From: CAYWRO01 sp964460345
GTDB lineage: Bacteria; Planctomycetota; Phycisphaerae; Phycisphaerales; UBA1924
Length of the DNA stretch: 64,000 nucleotides
Assembly (NCBI GenBank): GCA_964460345.1
Contig: CAYWRO010000009.1
Span: forward strand, 7,149 to 71,148
Direction: 5' to 3'
Under the pieces are notes generated by a model that saw nothing but the letters and a program-made list of their open reading frames with translations, ran no database searches and was not told where the DNA came from. The position numbers and the translations under genes are program-made. Shown one piece after another: positions 56,615 to 64,000 of this stretch (position 1 is its first letter; the number at the start of each line of letters is the position of its first letter).

Positions 56615-57673
56615 ATGCCCCCCACTCACACCATCAATGTCGGCGTCATCGGCCTCGGCTTCATGGGCTCCACGCACGTGCAGGCGTACGCCGCGGCGGC
56701 GGAAGCGGGGTGGGCGTGCCGGCTTGCGGCAGTGGCGGATTCCAGCCGCGAGCGTCTGGGCGGGCGGGCGACGCATGGGAACATTCGGGGGGCGATCAAG
56801 GAGGGTGAAGAGCCGGCCGAGCGGCTCTTCGATCCGTCGCAGGTGAAGGGGTATGAGCGGGCGGCGGAACTGCTGGGGGATGCGGATGTGGATCTTGTGA
56901 GCCTCTGCACGCCGACGGACACGCACGTGGAGTTGGCGATCGCGGCGCTGAAGGCGGGCAAGCACGTGCTGCTGGAGAAGCCGGTGGCGGTGACGGCCGC
57001 GGAGGTGCAGCGGGTGGCGGATGCGGCTCGGGATTCGGGGCGCGTGTGTCTGCCGGCGATGTGCATGCGGTTCTGGCCGGCGTGGAGATGGATCAAGGCA
57101 CGGATTGAAGATGGTTCGCTGGGCGCGGTGCGGACGGCGACGTTTCACCGGCTCGGGTCGATGCCGGCGTGGACGGACTTTTACGCGAACCCCGCGCGGT
57201 GCGGGGGCGCGATCGTGGATCTGCACATTCACGACGCCGATTTCATCTATCACTGCTTCGGCCTGCCCGCTTCCGTCAGCAGCGTCGGGACGATCAACCA
57301 CGTGCAGACGCAGTATCGCTACGACGGCGGCGGTCCCGTTCTGGTGACGGCGGAGGGTGGGTGGGGGCACGACCCGGGCTTAGGGTTCAAGATGCGGTGC
57401 ATCGTGAACTTTGAGAAGGGGACGGTGGACTTCGACATTGGCCGCACGCCGCAACTGTTGCTGCACGAGGGGGGCGCTTCGCGCGAGGTCGACCTTGGTG
57501 ATGAGGCAGCGCTGACGGGCTACGACATGCAGGTGCGACACATGCTCGACCTGATCGCGGGGAAGGAGAGGACGCCGCGGGCGACGCTGGATGAGGCGGT
57601 GGCGGTGGCGCGGCTGCTGGAGGCGGAGCGAGCGTCGATTGAGGCGGGGGAGCCGCGGATTGTGTCGCGATAA
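56615..57673 (+). CDS. Gfo/Idh/MocA-family oxidoreductase
   Basis: ATG 56615 gives 352 residues. The N-terminal Rossmann fold has VGVIGLGFMGSTHVQAY and the later LCTPTDTHVELAIAALKAGKHVLLEKPVA (the EKP motif with the catalytic lysine). The C-terminal domain has GGAIVDLHIHDADFIYHCFG, which contains the conserved D-x-x-H pattern. The family reduces or oxidises sugars with NAD(P). The specific sugar is unknown. It stands alone. Confidence 0.93.
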   Translation: MPPTHTINVGVIGLGFMGSTHVQAYAAAAEAGWACRLAAVADSSRERLGGRATHGNIRGAIKEGEEPAERLFDPSQVKGYERAAELLGDADVDLVSLCTPTDTHVELAIAALKAGKHVLLEKPVAVTAAEVQRVADAARDSGRVCLPAMCMRFWPAWRWIKARIEDGSLGAVRTATFHRLGSMPAWTDFYANPARCGGAIVDLHIHDADFIYHCFGLPASVSSVGTINHVQTQYRYDGGGPVLVTAEGGWGHDPGLGFKMRCIVNFEKGTVDFDIGRTPQLLLHEGGASREVDLGDEAALTGYDMQVRHMLDLIAGKERTPRATLDEAVAVARLLEAERASIEAGEPRIVSR

Positions 57674-57733
57674 CAAAGGTGAGGCGTGCCGCGGGGCACC
57701 GCGGTTCGGCCGTGTGCGCCGCTCCAGTGGCCG

Positions 57734-58966
57734 TCACCCTGCCAGGTCGAAACGCATTTCGGGAATCGAGTTGACGAGGGGGTACTCGATCTCGCAGCGG
57801 TAGACGTCGAAGGCGTCGATGTCCCAGCCGAGCAGTTCGCAAGTGCGCGCGACGCAGCGGGCGTATTGGGGCGAGCGGCCGACGTGGAGGACGGCGGGGC
57901 CGGTGCCGAGCCAGCGCGGCTCGAAGACGTCGAGCTTCGCGGCGTATTCGCGCCAGTCGGGGTCCGTCTGGCCGAGGCCGCCCTGCAGGGCGTCCCACCA
58001 GACGGTGCAGCGCGGGTGCAGGCGGCCATACATGGAGCGCGGCAGGAGGCAGTCCATGACCATCAGTTCCGAAGGAACACGCACGCGCTGACGTGTGCGG
58101 ATCCACGGCTCGGAGGGGTGGTTGGCGGGGTCGGAGATGCCGCGGCGGACCTGACCGAGGAAGTAGGTTGCTGCGGAGCCGTTGCCGACGCCCGCGCCGG
58201 CAAGCTCGGCGATGAGGCGGCCGGTGCTGGTGCGCGTCGTGGTGAGGTCATCGGGGCGCGCGGTGGAGAACTCGGGAAGCAGGGGGCTGCCGTCGGGGCC
58301 GAGGGAGATGCCGTAGCGCTTGGCGTCGGTGTTGTCGGGCGTCTGGAGGTTGTACTCGGCGAGGGCGAAGCGCGCGAAGGGACGGAGGCGGCGGAGGTCG
58401 ATCCAGCCGCGGATGGAAGCGAGGTCGATGCAGTCGGGCTCCTCGGCGCTGGGATGGAAGATATAGGCGCCGAGGTCGGCCTTTGCGGTGAGACCGACGA
58501 GGTGGCGGTGGGCGCGGAAGGAGGCGCGGCGCTGGGTGACGTCCATGCGGTCGGAGGCGGCGCCGCTCCACTGGGCGATCATGGAATCGAAGGTCTTGCG
58601 GTCGCCGGCATGGCGGCGGACGAGGTCCTCGAAGCGCTCAAAGGCGGAGCGGGCGGGCTCGAGAACCTCATCGGGGACGCCGGTCTGGGCCGCCGCGGCG
58701 AGGAAGCCTTCCAGCGGCGTGCGGCGGGGGACGAACGCGCCGGACTCGAGGGGGTTTGGGGCGTGGACAATCCGGAAGACGCGCCAGCCGAGCGTGCGGT
58801 CGACGCCGAAGGCCCGGCAGACGTCCGAGGCGCGGTCGATGCGGACGGCGGCGCCGCCGTTGGTGCGCTCGTTGAGGACGGCGCTGAGGGCGGCACGGAG
58901 CTCGGAAAGGACAGTGGTGGCCTCTGATTCAAAGCCTTGTTTGTCAATGACTTGCGTGTCGTGCAT
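57734..58966 (-). CDS. Large conserved-looking protein, unknown function
   Basis: The 410-residue soluble protein has no signal or membrane helix. The N-terminal ~100 residues look like a helical DNA-associated region (ERTNGGAAVRIDRASDVCRAFG, VDRTLGWRVFRIVHA). The rest has mixed strands and helices (WIDLRRLRPFARFALAEYNLQ and YARCVARTCELLGWDIDAFDVY). I do not recognise the family. No Shine-Dalgarno site is seen before ATG 58966. A regulator role is possible but unsupported. Confidence 0.65.
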   Translation of the reverse strand: MHDTQVIDKQGFESEATTVLSELRAALSAVLNERTNGGAAVRIDRASDVCRAFGVDRTLGWRVFRIVHAPNPLESGAFVPRRTPLEGFLAAAAQTGVPDEVLEPARSAFERFEDLVRRHAGDRKTFDSMIAQWSGAASDRMDVTQRRASFRAHRHLVGLTAKADLGAYIFHPSAEEPDCIDLASIRGWIDLRRLRPFARFALAEYNLQTPDNTDAKRYGISLGPDGSPLLPEFSTARPDDLTTTRTSTGRLIAELAGAGVGNGSAATYFLGQVRRGISDPANHPSEPWIRTRQRVRVPSELMVMDCLLPRSMYGRLHPRCTVWWDALQGGLGQTDPDWREYAAKLDVFEPRWLGTGPAVLHVGRSPQYARCVARTCELLGWDIDAFDVYRCEIEYPLVNSIPEMRFDLAG

Positions 58967-59226
58967 GTCGGTGTGTCGGCGATCTGGCGGTGGGAGTTGG
59001 GGTGTCCGGCGTGGACGGCTCCATGGTACATCAGGATGATGCGGGGCGCAAGTTTATTTCCAAAAACATTATGTAGAACATTGCAAACGCCTTCGGTTGC
59101 GGTAGCTTGGATCAACGGTGGGGGACGGGCGGGCGGACGCTGATGAACCCGGGCCGGTCCTGCGCCGGCGCTTCGGGCGGCGTTCCCAGGCCGCTGAACG
59201 CGGCCGAGCAGGAAGGAGGCACTTCA
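58967..59226. promoter_or_regulatory. Divergent promoter region
   Basis: This 260-bp space contains the only strongly AT-rich stretch of the area (59050-59085, TTTATTTCCAAAAACATTAT and following), likely containing promoters for the leftward gene or the dockerin gene. A specific -35/-10 pair cannot be chosen with confidence. Confidence 0.35.
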
Positions 59227-61716
59227 ATGAAGCAACGGATGATTTGGATGAGTTCGGTGGTGGCCGCGGCGGCCGCGGTGGCGATGGTGTCGCCGCGGGC
59301 GGAGGCGCAGCTTCTGGCGGGGGTGGATGAGGATGCGGAGTTCGTGCGGCTGTACGACTTCACGCGCGGGCGGTGGGTGCGGCAGTTCATGCCGCTCGAG
59401 AGCGTGCTGGCGACGGCGGGCGACGGCCCGAGCGGCCTGGCGGTCGACGATGCGGGCGGCGTCATCTGGTGGAGCGACGGATCGAACCTTTACCGGTCTG
59501 ATTACGGGAGCCGGGCCACGACGTTTGTCGCGCAGATGACGTTCAACGGCGCCGCGCAAAGCTTCACGGGGCTTGAGTTCGTCAATGGGGTGCTGTACGG
59601 CTCGGACAATGCGCCGGCGGGCGCGCCGGAAGGGATCTACTCGATTGATACGACCACGGGCGTGACGACGCTCGTTCTGGACATGACGGATCCGGACGGG
59701 CTGTATTCCTTCAAGGCGCTGGCGTACAACCCGCTGGACGGGCTGTTCTACGTCGCGAGCGAGGGGCTGAACCCGAACCCGCGCGGGCTGTTTTCGATCG
59801 ACGTCCTCGGCACGGGCGCGGTGAACTTCATCACGCCGTACGCGGGGGTCAGCGGCGAGAACGGTGATGTGGAAGGGCTGGCGATCGGCGTGCAGGGGGG
59901 CGTGGCGCGGGCGTACTTCGTGCATGACGAGGTGGGGGAGTACGCGGTGTACAACCTGAGCACGGGGATGTTCGAGACGCCGCTGCCTTCGCTGCCGCTG
60001 GAGGCGACGGAGTTTAATGGCGGCGCCGCGTGGGCGCCGGGGCTTGTCGCGCCGGTGGTGGATAGCGATCTTGTGGTGCGCATCTTCGATGCGCCGGATT
60101 TCGTCATCGCCGGCAACCAGCTCACGTACACCGTTGAGGTGGAGAACAACGGCTCGACGCCGCTGAGCGGCGTGGTGGTGACGACGACGCTTGACGGTGA
60201 CGTTGCGTACGCCTCATCGACGCTCGGCTCGCACGACGGCGCGCCGGCGGGGGGCGTGCACACGGCGAACGTCGGGGCGATTCCCGCGCTCGGGCAGGTG
60301 ACGTATGAAGTCGTCGTGACCGTGGTCGGGAATGGGACACTTGTTTCATCTGTGAGTGGCTCGGCGGCGCAGGCGGACCCGGATACGTCGAACAACACGG
60401 CGTCGACGGAGACCGAGGCCCTGGCGGTGCCGATCAACGACCAGTGTGAGAACGCGATTGCGCTCTCGTGCGGGTCGGTGGTCACGGGCGACACGCGCGC
60501 GGCGACGCCGGAATCGCTCGCCCAGTGCGGCACGACCAACGGCACGGCGGGCGCGGTGTGGTACACGATTGAGGGGACGGGCCAGGCGATCACGGCGTCG
60601 ACGTGCAGCGCGGCGACGAACTTCAACACGCGTCTTCGCGTGTGGGAGGGCTCGTGCGCGGGACTTACCTGCGTCGCTGGCAACGACACGGACATGCTGT
60701 GCGGCTCCGGCGTCGGCACGCAGGCGGCGACGGTGACCTTCCAGACGAGCCCCGGCACGACGTATTACATCCTTGTGCACGGCGCGTTCGCCAACGTCGG
60801 GCAGTTTGAGCTGAGCATCGACTGCGAGGCGGGGCGCGGGGCGTGCTGCGTCGGCGGGGCGTGCACGGTGGTGACGGAGGCCGAGTGCGCGGCGATGGAG
60901 GGGGCCTACCAGGGCGACAACAGCACGTGCCCGGCGCCGACGATCGCGAACACCGAGCCGGGCGAGTTCATCGACATCTCCGGGACCGGCACGCTGCTGA
61001 ACCTCGTCGACAACGAGGTGCGCACGGTGGCGACGAACCTGCTGGGGGACATCCTTGTCGGCAACGATGGGGCCGTCGCGTACGGCTCCAGCGCGGGGCT
61101 GTTGATCTCCACAAACAACGCCTTTCCCACCATGAACTTCTTCGGCGGCGTCGTCGAGGGCTTTGCCGCGCACTGGGACGACCTGGGCATCGACCTCGGC
61201 GCGGTGTACGTGCAGGAACTTGCCGACCGCGTGATCGTGCAGTATGACCAGCGGGCGCACGTGCCGTCGGCGGGGCTTGATGAGGGGATCACCTTCCAGG
61301 TGCAGCTCTTCGCGCCGCTGATGCCGTACCGGGCGCAGTACATCTACACCGACACGCTCTTCGACCCCGATTACGATGAGATCACCGAGTGCAGCTTCGG
61401 CGGGTGCGACGATGGGCTCAGCGCGACGATCGGCTGGCAGGATGAGCACGGCCGTTTCCTCGAGTGGTTCGGCGGCGTGATGGGCCGGCCGTGCCCGTGC
61501 GAGTACGACGGCGCTTCGGGCGTGGACGTCTTCGACCTGCTGGCGTACCTGGACCTGTGGTTCTCCTCCGCGGCCGGCGCGGACATTGACGGGACGCCCG
61601 GCGTGGATGTCTTCGACCTGCTGGCGTACCTGGACTGCTGGTTCCCGGCCTCGGCGGGGCAGCCGTGCGGGCAGACGGAGGTGATCACGATTCTGAACGC
61701 GACGACCTGCCCATGA
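59227..61716 (+). CDS. Secreted protein with DUF11 domain and GC-type dockerin
   Basis: ATG 59227 follows AGGAAGGAGG. A signal peptide (SSVVAAAAAVAMVSPRAEAQ) precedes a beta-propeller-like region (about 30-270) and a DUF11 domain (about 276-400, YTVEVENNGSTPLSGVVV). A pre-peptidase-type beta-sandwich with cysteines follows (about 405-535), then a cysteine knot-like CCVGGACTVVTEAEC, and another beta domain. At the end are two dockerin repeats (GVDVFDLLAYLDLWF and GVDVFDLLAYLDCWF), preceded by aspartates as calcium ligands. This ending is a Phycisphaerae-type anchor. The protein is likely exported and attached at the cell surface. Length 829. Confidence 0.87.
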   Translation: MKQRMIWMSSVVAAAAAVAMVSPRAEAQLLAGVDEDAEFVRLYDFTRGRWVRQFMPLESVLATAGDGPSGLAVDDAGGVIWWSDGSNLYRSDYGSRATTFVAQMTFNGAAQSFTGLEFVNGVLYGSDNAPAGAPEGIYSIDTTTGVTTLVLDMTDPDGLYSFKALAYNPLDGLFYVASEGLNPNPRGLFSIDVLGTGAVNFITPYAGVSGENGDVEGLAIGVQGGVARAYFVHDEVGEYAVYNLSTGMFETPLPSLPLEATEFNGGAAWAPGLVAPVVDSDLVVRIFDAPDFVIAGNQLTYTVEVENNGSTPLSGVVVTTTLDGDVAYASSTLGSHDGAPAGGVHTANVGAIPALGQVTYEVVVTVVGNGTLVSSVSGSAAQADPDTSNNTASTETEALAVPINDQCENAIALSCGSVVTGDTRAATPESLAQCGTTNGTAGAVWYTIEGTGQAITASTCSAATNFNTRLRVWEGSCAGLTCVAGNDTDMLCGSGVGTQAATVTFQTSPGTTYYILVHGAFANVGQFELSIDCEAGRGACCVGGACTVVTEAECAAMEGAYQGDNSTCPAPTIANTEPGEFIDISGTGTLLNLVDNEVRTVATNLLGDILVGNDGAVAYGSSAGLLISTNNAFPTMNFFGGVVEGFAAHWDDLGIDLGAVYVQELADRVIVQYDQRAHVPSAGLDEGITFQVQLFAPLMPYRAQYIYTDTLFDPDYDEITECSFGGCDDGLSATIGWQDEHGRFLEWFGGVMGRPCPCEYDGASGVDVFDLLAYLDLWFSSAAGADIDGTPGVDVFDLLAYLDCWFPASAGQPCGQTEVITILNATTCP

Positions 61717-61798
61717 GGCCGCGCGGCGGCGATGGGCACAACCGCCGGCGCCTCTGACAACCGCCGGCCCGCGGACTCCCCGGGCCGACCTCCACACC

Positions 61799-61831
61799 GA
61801 CGGCCCGCCTCCTCAATGGGGGCGGGCCGTC
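61799..61831 (+). terminator. Possible terminator after dockerin gene
   Basis: An 11-bp perfect stem GACGGCCCGCC / GGCGGGCCGTC with an 11-base loop, about 80 bp after the stop codon, is followed by TTGCGTT, only a weak T-run. The strength as a terminator is uncertain. Confidence 0.6.
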
Positions 61832-61962
61832 TTGCGTTGGGCGGCGCTTCGCAGTTGGCGCAGCGCTGGCACCGATCGCCACGGGCGTGCGCATAGATGG
61901 TCAGCGGGGGGGCGGGTTTGGGGCGGGCCAACACCACCACCATGCAGACAGGGAGCAACGCG

Positions 61963-62526
61963 ATGCCGCAGACCATCACCGGAACCATCAACGGGATCGA
62001 CACCGATGCCTTGCTTGACGCCGTGCAGCAGATCAAGGCGGATCCATCAAAGGGGCAGACCACGTGGGGGGTCGCGACCTCCTGGCTGGGGGGCTTTGCC
62101 AGCGAGACGAACGTGACGGGCTGGACGATGGGCGGGGAGCACAAGCCGCAGCGCTTCAGCTTCCGCATCGATGAGCCAAGAGAGCTGTGCGGTCAGGATG
62201 CTTACGCCAATCCGCAGGAATACCTGCTCGGCGCGATGAACGCCTGCATGCTTAATACGTTCGTCGCCGTCTGTTCGCTCCAGGGCGTCAAGCTCGAATC
62301 GCTGCGGCTGGAGTGCGAGGGTGACATCGACCTCCGCGGCTTCCTCGGGATCGATGCGAGTGTGCCGGCGGGGTACACGCAGATCAACTACCGCATTTAC
62401 GTCAAGGGGGACGGCACGCCGCAGCAGTACGCCAAGGCGCACGAGGCGATGCAGGCGACGAGTCCGAACTACTTCAACCTGAGCCGGCCGGTAAAGCTCA
62501 TCGGCGAGGTGGTGGCGGGGTCGTAG
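61963..62526 (+). CDS. OsmC-family peroxidase/redox protein
   Basis: ATG 61963 has GGGAG upstream and gives 187 residues. The OsmC/Ohr pattern is visible: the first redox cysteine is in LLGAMNACMLNTFVAVC, with a second cysteine seven residues later and the helix VKLESLRLECEGDIDLRGFLG. OsmC proteins reduce organic hydroperoxides with paired cysteines. The family is usually ~140-190 residues. Stands as a single gene; array 4 follows. Confidence 0.87.
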   Translation: MPQTITGTINGIDTDALLDAVQQIKADPSKGQTTWGVATSWLGGFASETNVTGWTMGGEHKPQRFSFRIDEPRELCGQDAYANPQEYLLGAMNACMLNTFVAVCSLQGVKLESLRLECEGDIDLRGFLGIDASVPAGYTQINYRIYVKGDGTPQQYAKAHEAMQATSPNYFNLSRPVKLIGEVVAGS

Positions 62527-62706
62527 GGAGATCGAACCGCAGATTGCGCAGATGGGGAGGAAGATAAAACCGCAGATTACGCAGATTTCGCAGATGAAGA
62601 GAAGAGCGAGAGGGGAGTAGCGGGCTGGCCCACTAGCGCCGTGGACACGACCACTTCACCGGCCAGCTGCAATGCTCTTCCTCCTCATCTGCGCAATCTG
62701 CGTAAT
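62527..62706. repeat. CGCAGATTA 9-bp repeats between OsmC and array 4
   Basis: Two blocks of CGCAGATT-type units on the plus strand (62538-62595) and the complementary AATCTGCG type at the end (62686-62706) frame the space. They are short 9-bp extragenic repeats; no gene is seen. Confidence 0.75.
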
Positions 62707-62853
62707 CTGCGGATCATCTCCCCCAAGCTGCGGATCATCTCCCCCAAGCTGCGGATCATCTCCCCCAATCTGCGGATCATCTCCCCCAGTCTGCGGATCA
62801 TCCCCCCCAGTCTGCGGATCATCCCCCCCAGTCTGCGGATCATCCCCCCCGGT
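62707..62853. repeat. 21-bp tandem array 4, seven units
   Basis: Seven units start at 62707 and recur every 21 bp to 62833. Each unit starts CTGCGGATCATC and then CCCCC plus two or three bases (CAAG or CAGT). The last base abuts the TAG stop codon of the leftward gene at 62854, so the array would lie in its 3' untranslated RNA. Frame readings are LRIISPK on plus and MIRRLGG on minus. Confidence 0.95.
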
Positions 62854-63114
62854 CTACTCCCCGAGCAGGTACGCATCGATCAGGGCGTACTCGCCCCAGA
62901 TGCAGGCGGCGCAGGCGAGGACGAAGAAGAGGAGCTTGAACTCCGCCCATGCATCTTCGACGCCCTCGCCGCGGATCCACGACCACATGTCGGGTCGGAT
63001 CCAGTAGTAGAGCGACTCGCCGAGCCCTTCCCAGGAGTCGAAGATCGCCCAGCCGATGGCGAAGTAGACCGGCGCGTTGGCGAGGATGAGGATGAGCCAG
63101 TGCCACCATTCCAT
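62854..63114 (-). CDS. Small membrane protein, paralog A
   Basis: ATG 63114 has AGGAGG upstream. The 86-residue product begins MEWWHWLILILANAPVYFAIG and has two helices (about 4-22 and 62-80). It is similar to the protein at 63379-63633 in the opening WWHWLxLIxxNxPxY pattern and in overall length, so they are paralogs. Function unknown. Array 4 follows its stop directly. Confidence 0.68.
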   Translation of the reverse strand: MEWWHWLILILANAPVYFAIGWAIFDSWEGLGESLYYWIRPDMWSWIRGEGVEDAWAEFKLLFFVLACAACIWGEYALIDAYLLGE

Positions 63115-63378
63115 GTGCCGCCTCCTGTGGATGTCCGCCGATGGGCGTTCGAAGAGAGCAATCCGCAGATTACGCAGATTACGCAGATGAAGAGTCAGGA
63201 CAGGAAGAGCAGGTGACGGACTCGCGGGGCCGGCGTGCGCCGGGGCGCTGCGGCTGCAATTCCTTACGTTCTCGCATCATCGTGCGGGTGTCCGCCGCGA
63301 TGCGCTGCCGCGACAAGGCTCCTTCTGTATCTGCGAAATCTGCGTAATCTGCGGATGGATGAGTCAGGCATCGGCGGA
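63115..63378. repeat. CGCAGATTA repeats between two paralogous genes
   Basis: CGCAGATTACGCAGATTACG occurs near 63161 and the complementary GCGAAATCTGCGTAATCTGC near 63335, so the block forms an inverted frame around ~150 bp of GC-rich sequence. No gene is recognised. Confidence 0.7.
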
Positions 63379-63633
63379 TCACGCCGCGATGGATTCGATC
63401 AGCAACGCTTCGACGGTGACAAGCAGCGTGCAGGCGAGCAGCCACAGGGCGGGTGCGGTCTCGAGCCGCCAGTCGGTGACGCCCTGGCCCTTCAGGAGCG
63501 TCCATTCCTCCGGCGAAACGGCGTAGCGCAGGGCGCGGGCAAGCTCGCGGCGGCTCGGGAAGAGCAGCCGGGCGATCCAGATGTACGCGGGCGTGTTGCC
63601 GCCGATGAGCAGGAGCCAATGCCACCAGGCCAT
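63379..63633 (-). CDS. Small membrane protein, paralog B
   Basis: The 84-residue product begins MAWWHWLLLIGGNTPAYIWIA and ends LLACTLLVTVEALLIE. Two helices match paralog A in place and size. The conserved WWHW entrance and central acidic loop suggest a shared function. No Shine-Dalgarno site is clear upstream of ATG 63633. Confidence 0.65.
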   Translation of the reverse strand: MAWWHWLLLIGGNTPAYIWIARLLFPSRRELARALRYAVSPEEWTLLKGQGVTDWRLETAPALWLLACTLLVTVEALLIESIAA

Positions 63634-63803
63634 GGGGTGAAGTTCCCGTTTTTGGAGAGCCGCGGCAAGTGTAGGCGGGGGCGTGGCGGGGGACAGCGTT
63701 GGCGCGCCGCCGGCGCGCCGGCCGTCCCCGGCGCTTCCTCCTATACGGTCCCATGGGACCCATACGACCTATGCCACTCACCCCGCCGCCGCGCCACCGC
63801 GCC
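63634..63803. other. Intergenic region near window end
   Basis: GC-rich sequence with no gene recognised. A CCATGGGACC-type small palindrome occurs at about 63751. Confidence 0.3.
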
Positions 63804-63911
63804 CTACGCCGCCACGCGTGAGCGGTAGGCCGGTTCGCTTCCATCGACCGTGCCGAAGGTCACCATTGTCCACGCGGCGTTGACAGCGCTGCGGCCGCCG
63901 CGTTCGGCGGT
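63804..63911 (-). pseudogene. Isolated 3' end copy of the FN3-like gene
   Basis: On the minus strand 36 codons read TAERGGRSAVNAAWTMVTF and onward to SRVAA and a stop, matching the last 36 residues of the gene at 51859 with only a few changes. Homology stops at 63911, where a GCATGGCC-type palindrome begins, and no upstream part of the gene remains. Confidence 0.78.
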
Positions 63912-63951
63912 TGGCCATGCCACCCGTTGCGAAGCGGATGACTTCCGGTGC

Positions 63952-63979
63952 CACGGCTTGTCCCGAAGGGCAAGCCGTG
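63952..63979. repeat. Hairpin related to the 46216 array
   Basis: CACGGCTTG and CAAGCCGTG form a 9-bp stem around TCCCGAAGGG, itself palindromic. The CACGGCT/AGCCGTG ends are the same as in the four hairpins at 46216-46441. Confidence 0.8.
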
Positions 63980-64000
63980 CCTGAGCACCCGGAGCAGGCG

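Noticed and set aside
63179..63844. 221-codon minus frame near the window end
   Set aside because: It spans repeats and runs antisense and out of phase with the small paralog at 63379; peptides such as SADYADFADTEG are typical of translated CGCAGATTA repeats.

Overview
This window looks like a chromosomal scaffold of a high-GC planctomycete, most likely class Phycisphaerae. The main evidence is a secreted protein ending in a GC-type dockerin pair, a family of small membrane proteins with a terminal CPECGAAWRL zinc ribbon, and very dense extragenic palindromes. It carries one 100-N gap whose flanks share a 55-bp overlap, so it is probably a short-read draft or metagenome assembly. No rRNA, integrase, transposase or CRISPR array is visible. 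One tRNA-Arg(CCT) gene is present.

Layout. 1-357 is the N-terminal end of a sigma factor cut by the window edge. 1035-6926 is an AT-richer accessory island: a 1593-residue protein joining a sacsin/Hsp90-like ATPase to an SF1 helicase, the remnant of a gene that once lay just upstream of it, and a frameshifted HNH endonuclease. 7056-18542 is mostly housekeeping: lepA, nadD with a nucleosidase-like gene, a PilZ protein, a LOG-family phosphoribohydrolase, a PagL-like outer-membrane protein and a SlyX-like protein. 18549-28457 holds an ABC exporter fused to DUF1854, ispG, a pseudopilin, a two-gene HWE histidine kinase locus and a HEAT-repeat protein. 28654-46172 holds a DUF892 protein, a GNAT acetyltransferase, ychF, the tRNA, a dicarboxylate symporter, an MsbA-like exporter spanning the gap, an M32 carboxypeptidase, an HPF-like factor, a class V aminotransferase, phoU, a thioesterase, a phosphodiester glycosidase and a NagB/PIG-L fusion. 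46173-64000 is more accessory: several zinc-ribbon paralogs, an orphan adenine methyltransferase with a decayed second copy, an oxidoreductase, the dockerin protein and an OsmC protein.

The strongest unexplained signal is non-coding. Four unrelated tandem arrays at 708, 35282, 51410 and 62707 all have a period of exactly 21 bp. Three of them have ten units in a 210-bp block, and none shows a phase break. Around them are several other repeat classes: a 25-bp palindrome found three times just after stop codons, a 36-bp palindrome found once between genes and once inside an epimerase gene, four tandem hairpins, and a 43-bp inverted repeat next to a truncated zinc-ribbon gene.

Functions that fit together include cell-envelope work (PagL-like protein, MsbA-like exporter, NagB/PIG-L, phosphodiester glycosidase), cyclic-di-GMP sensing (PilZ) and a possible decayed defence locus (ATPase-helicase, HNH, orphan methyltransferase). 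Start codons are uncertain for many genes because Shine-Dalgarno sites are often weak.
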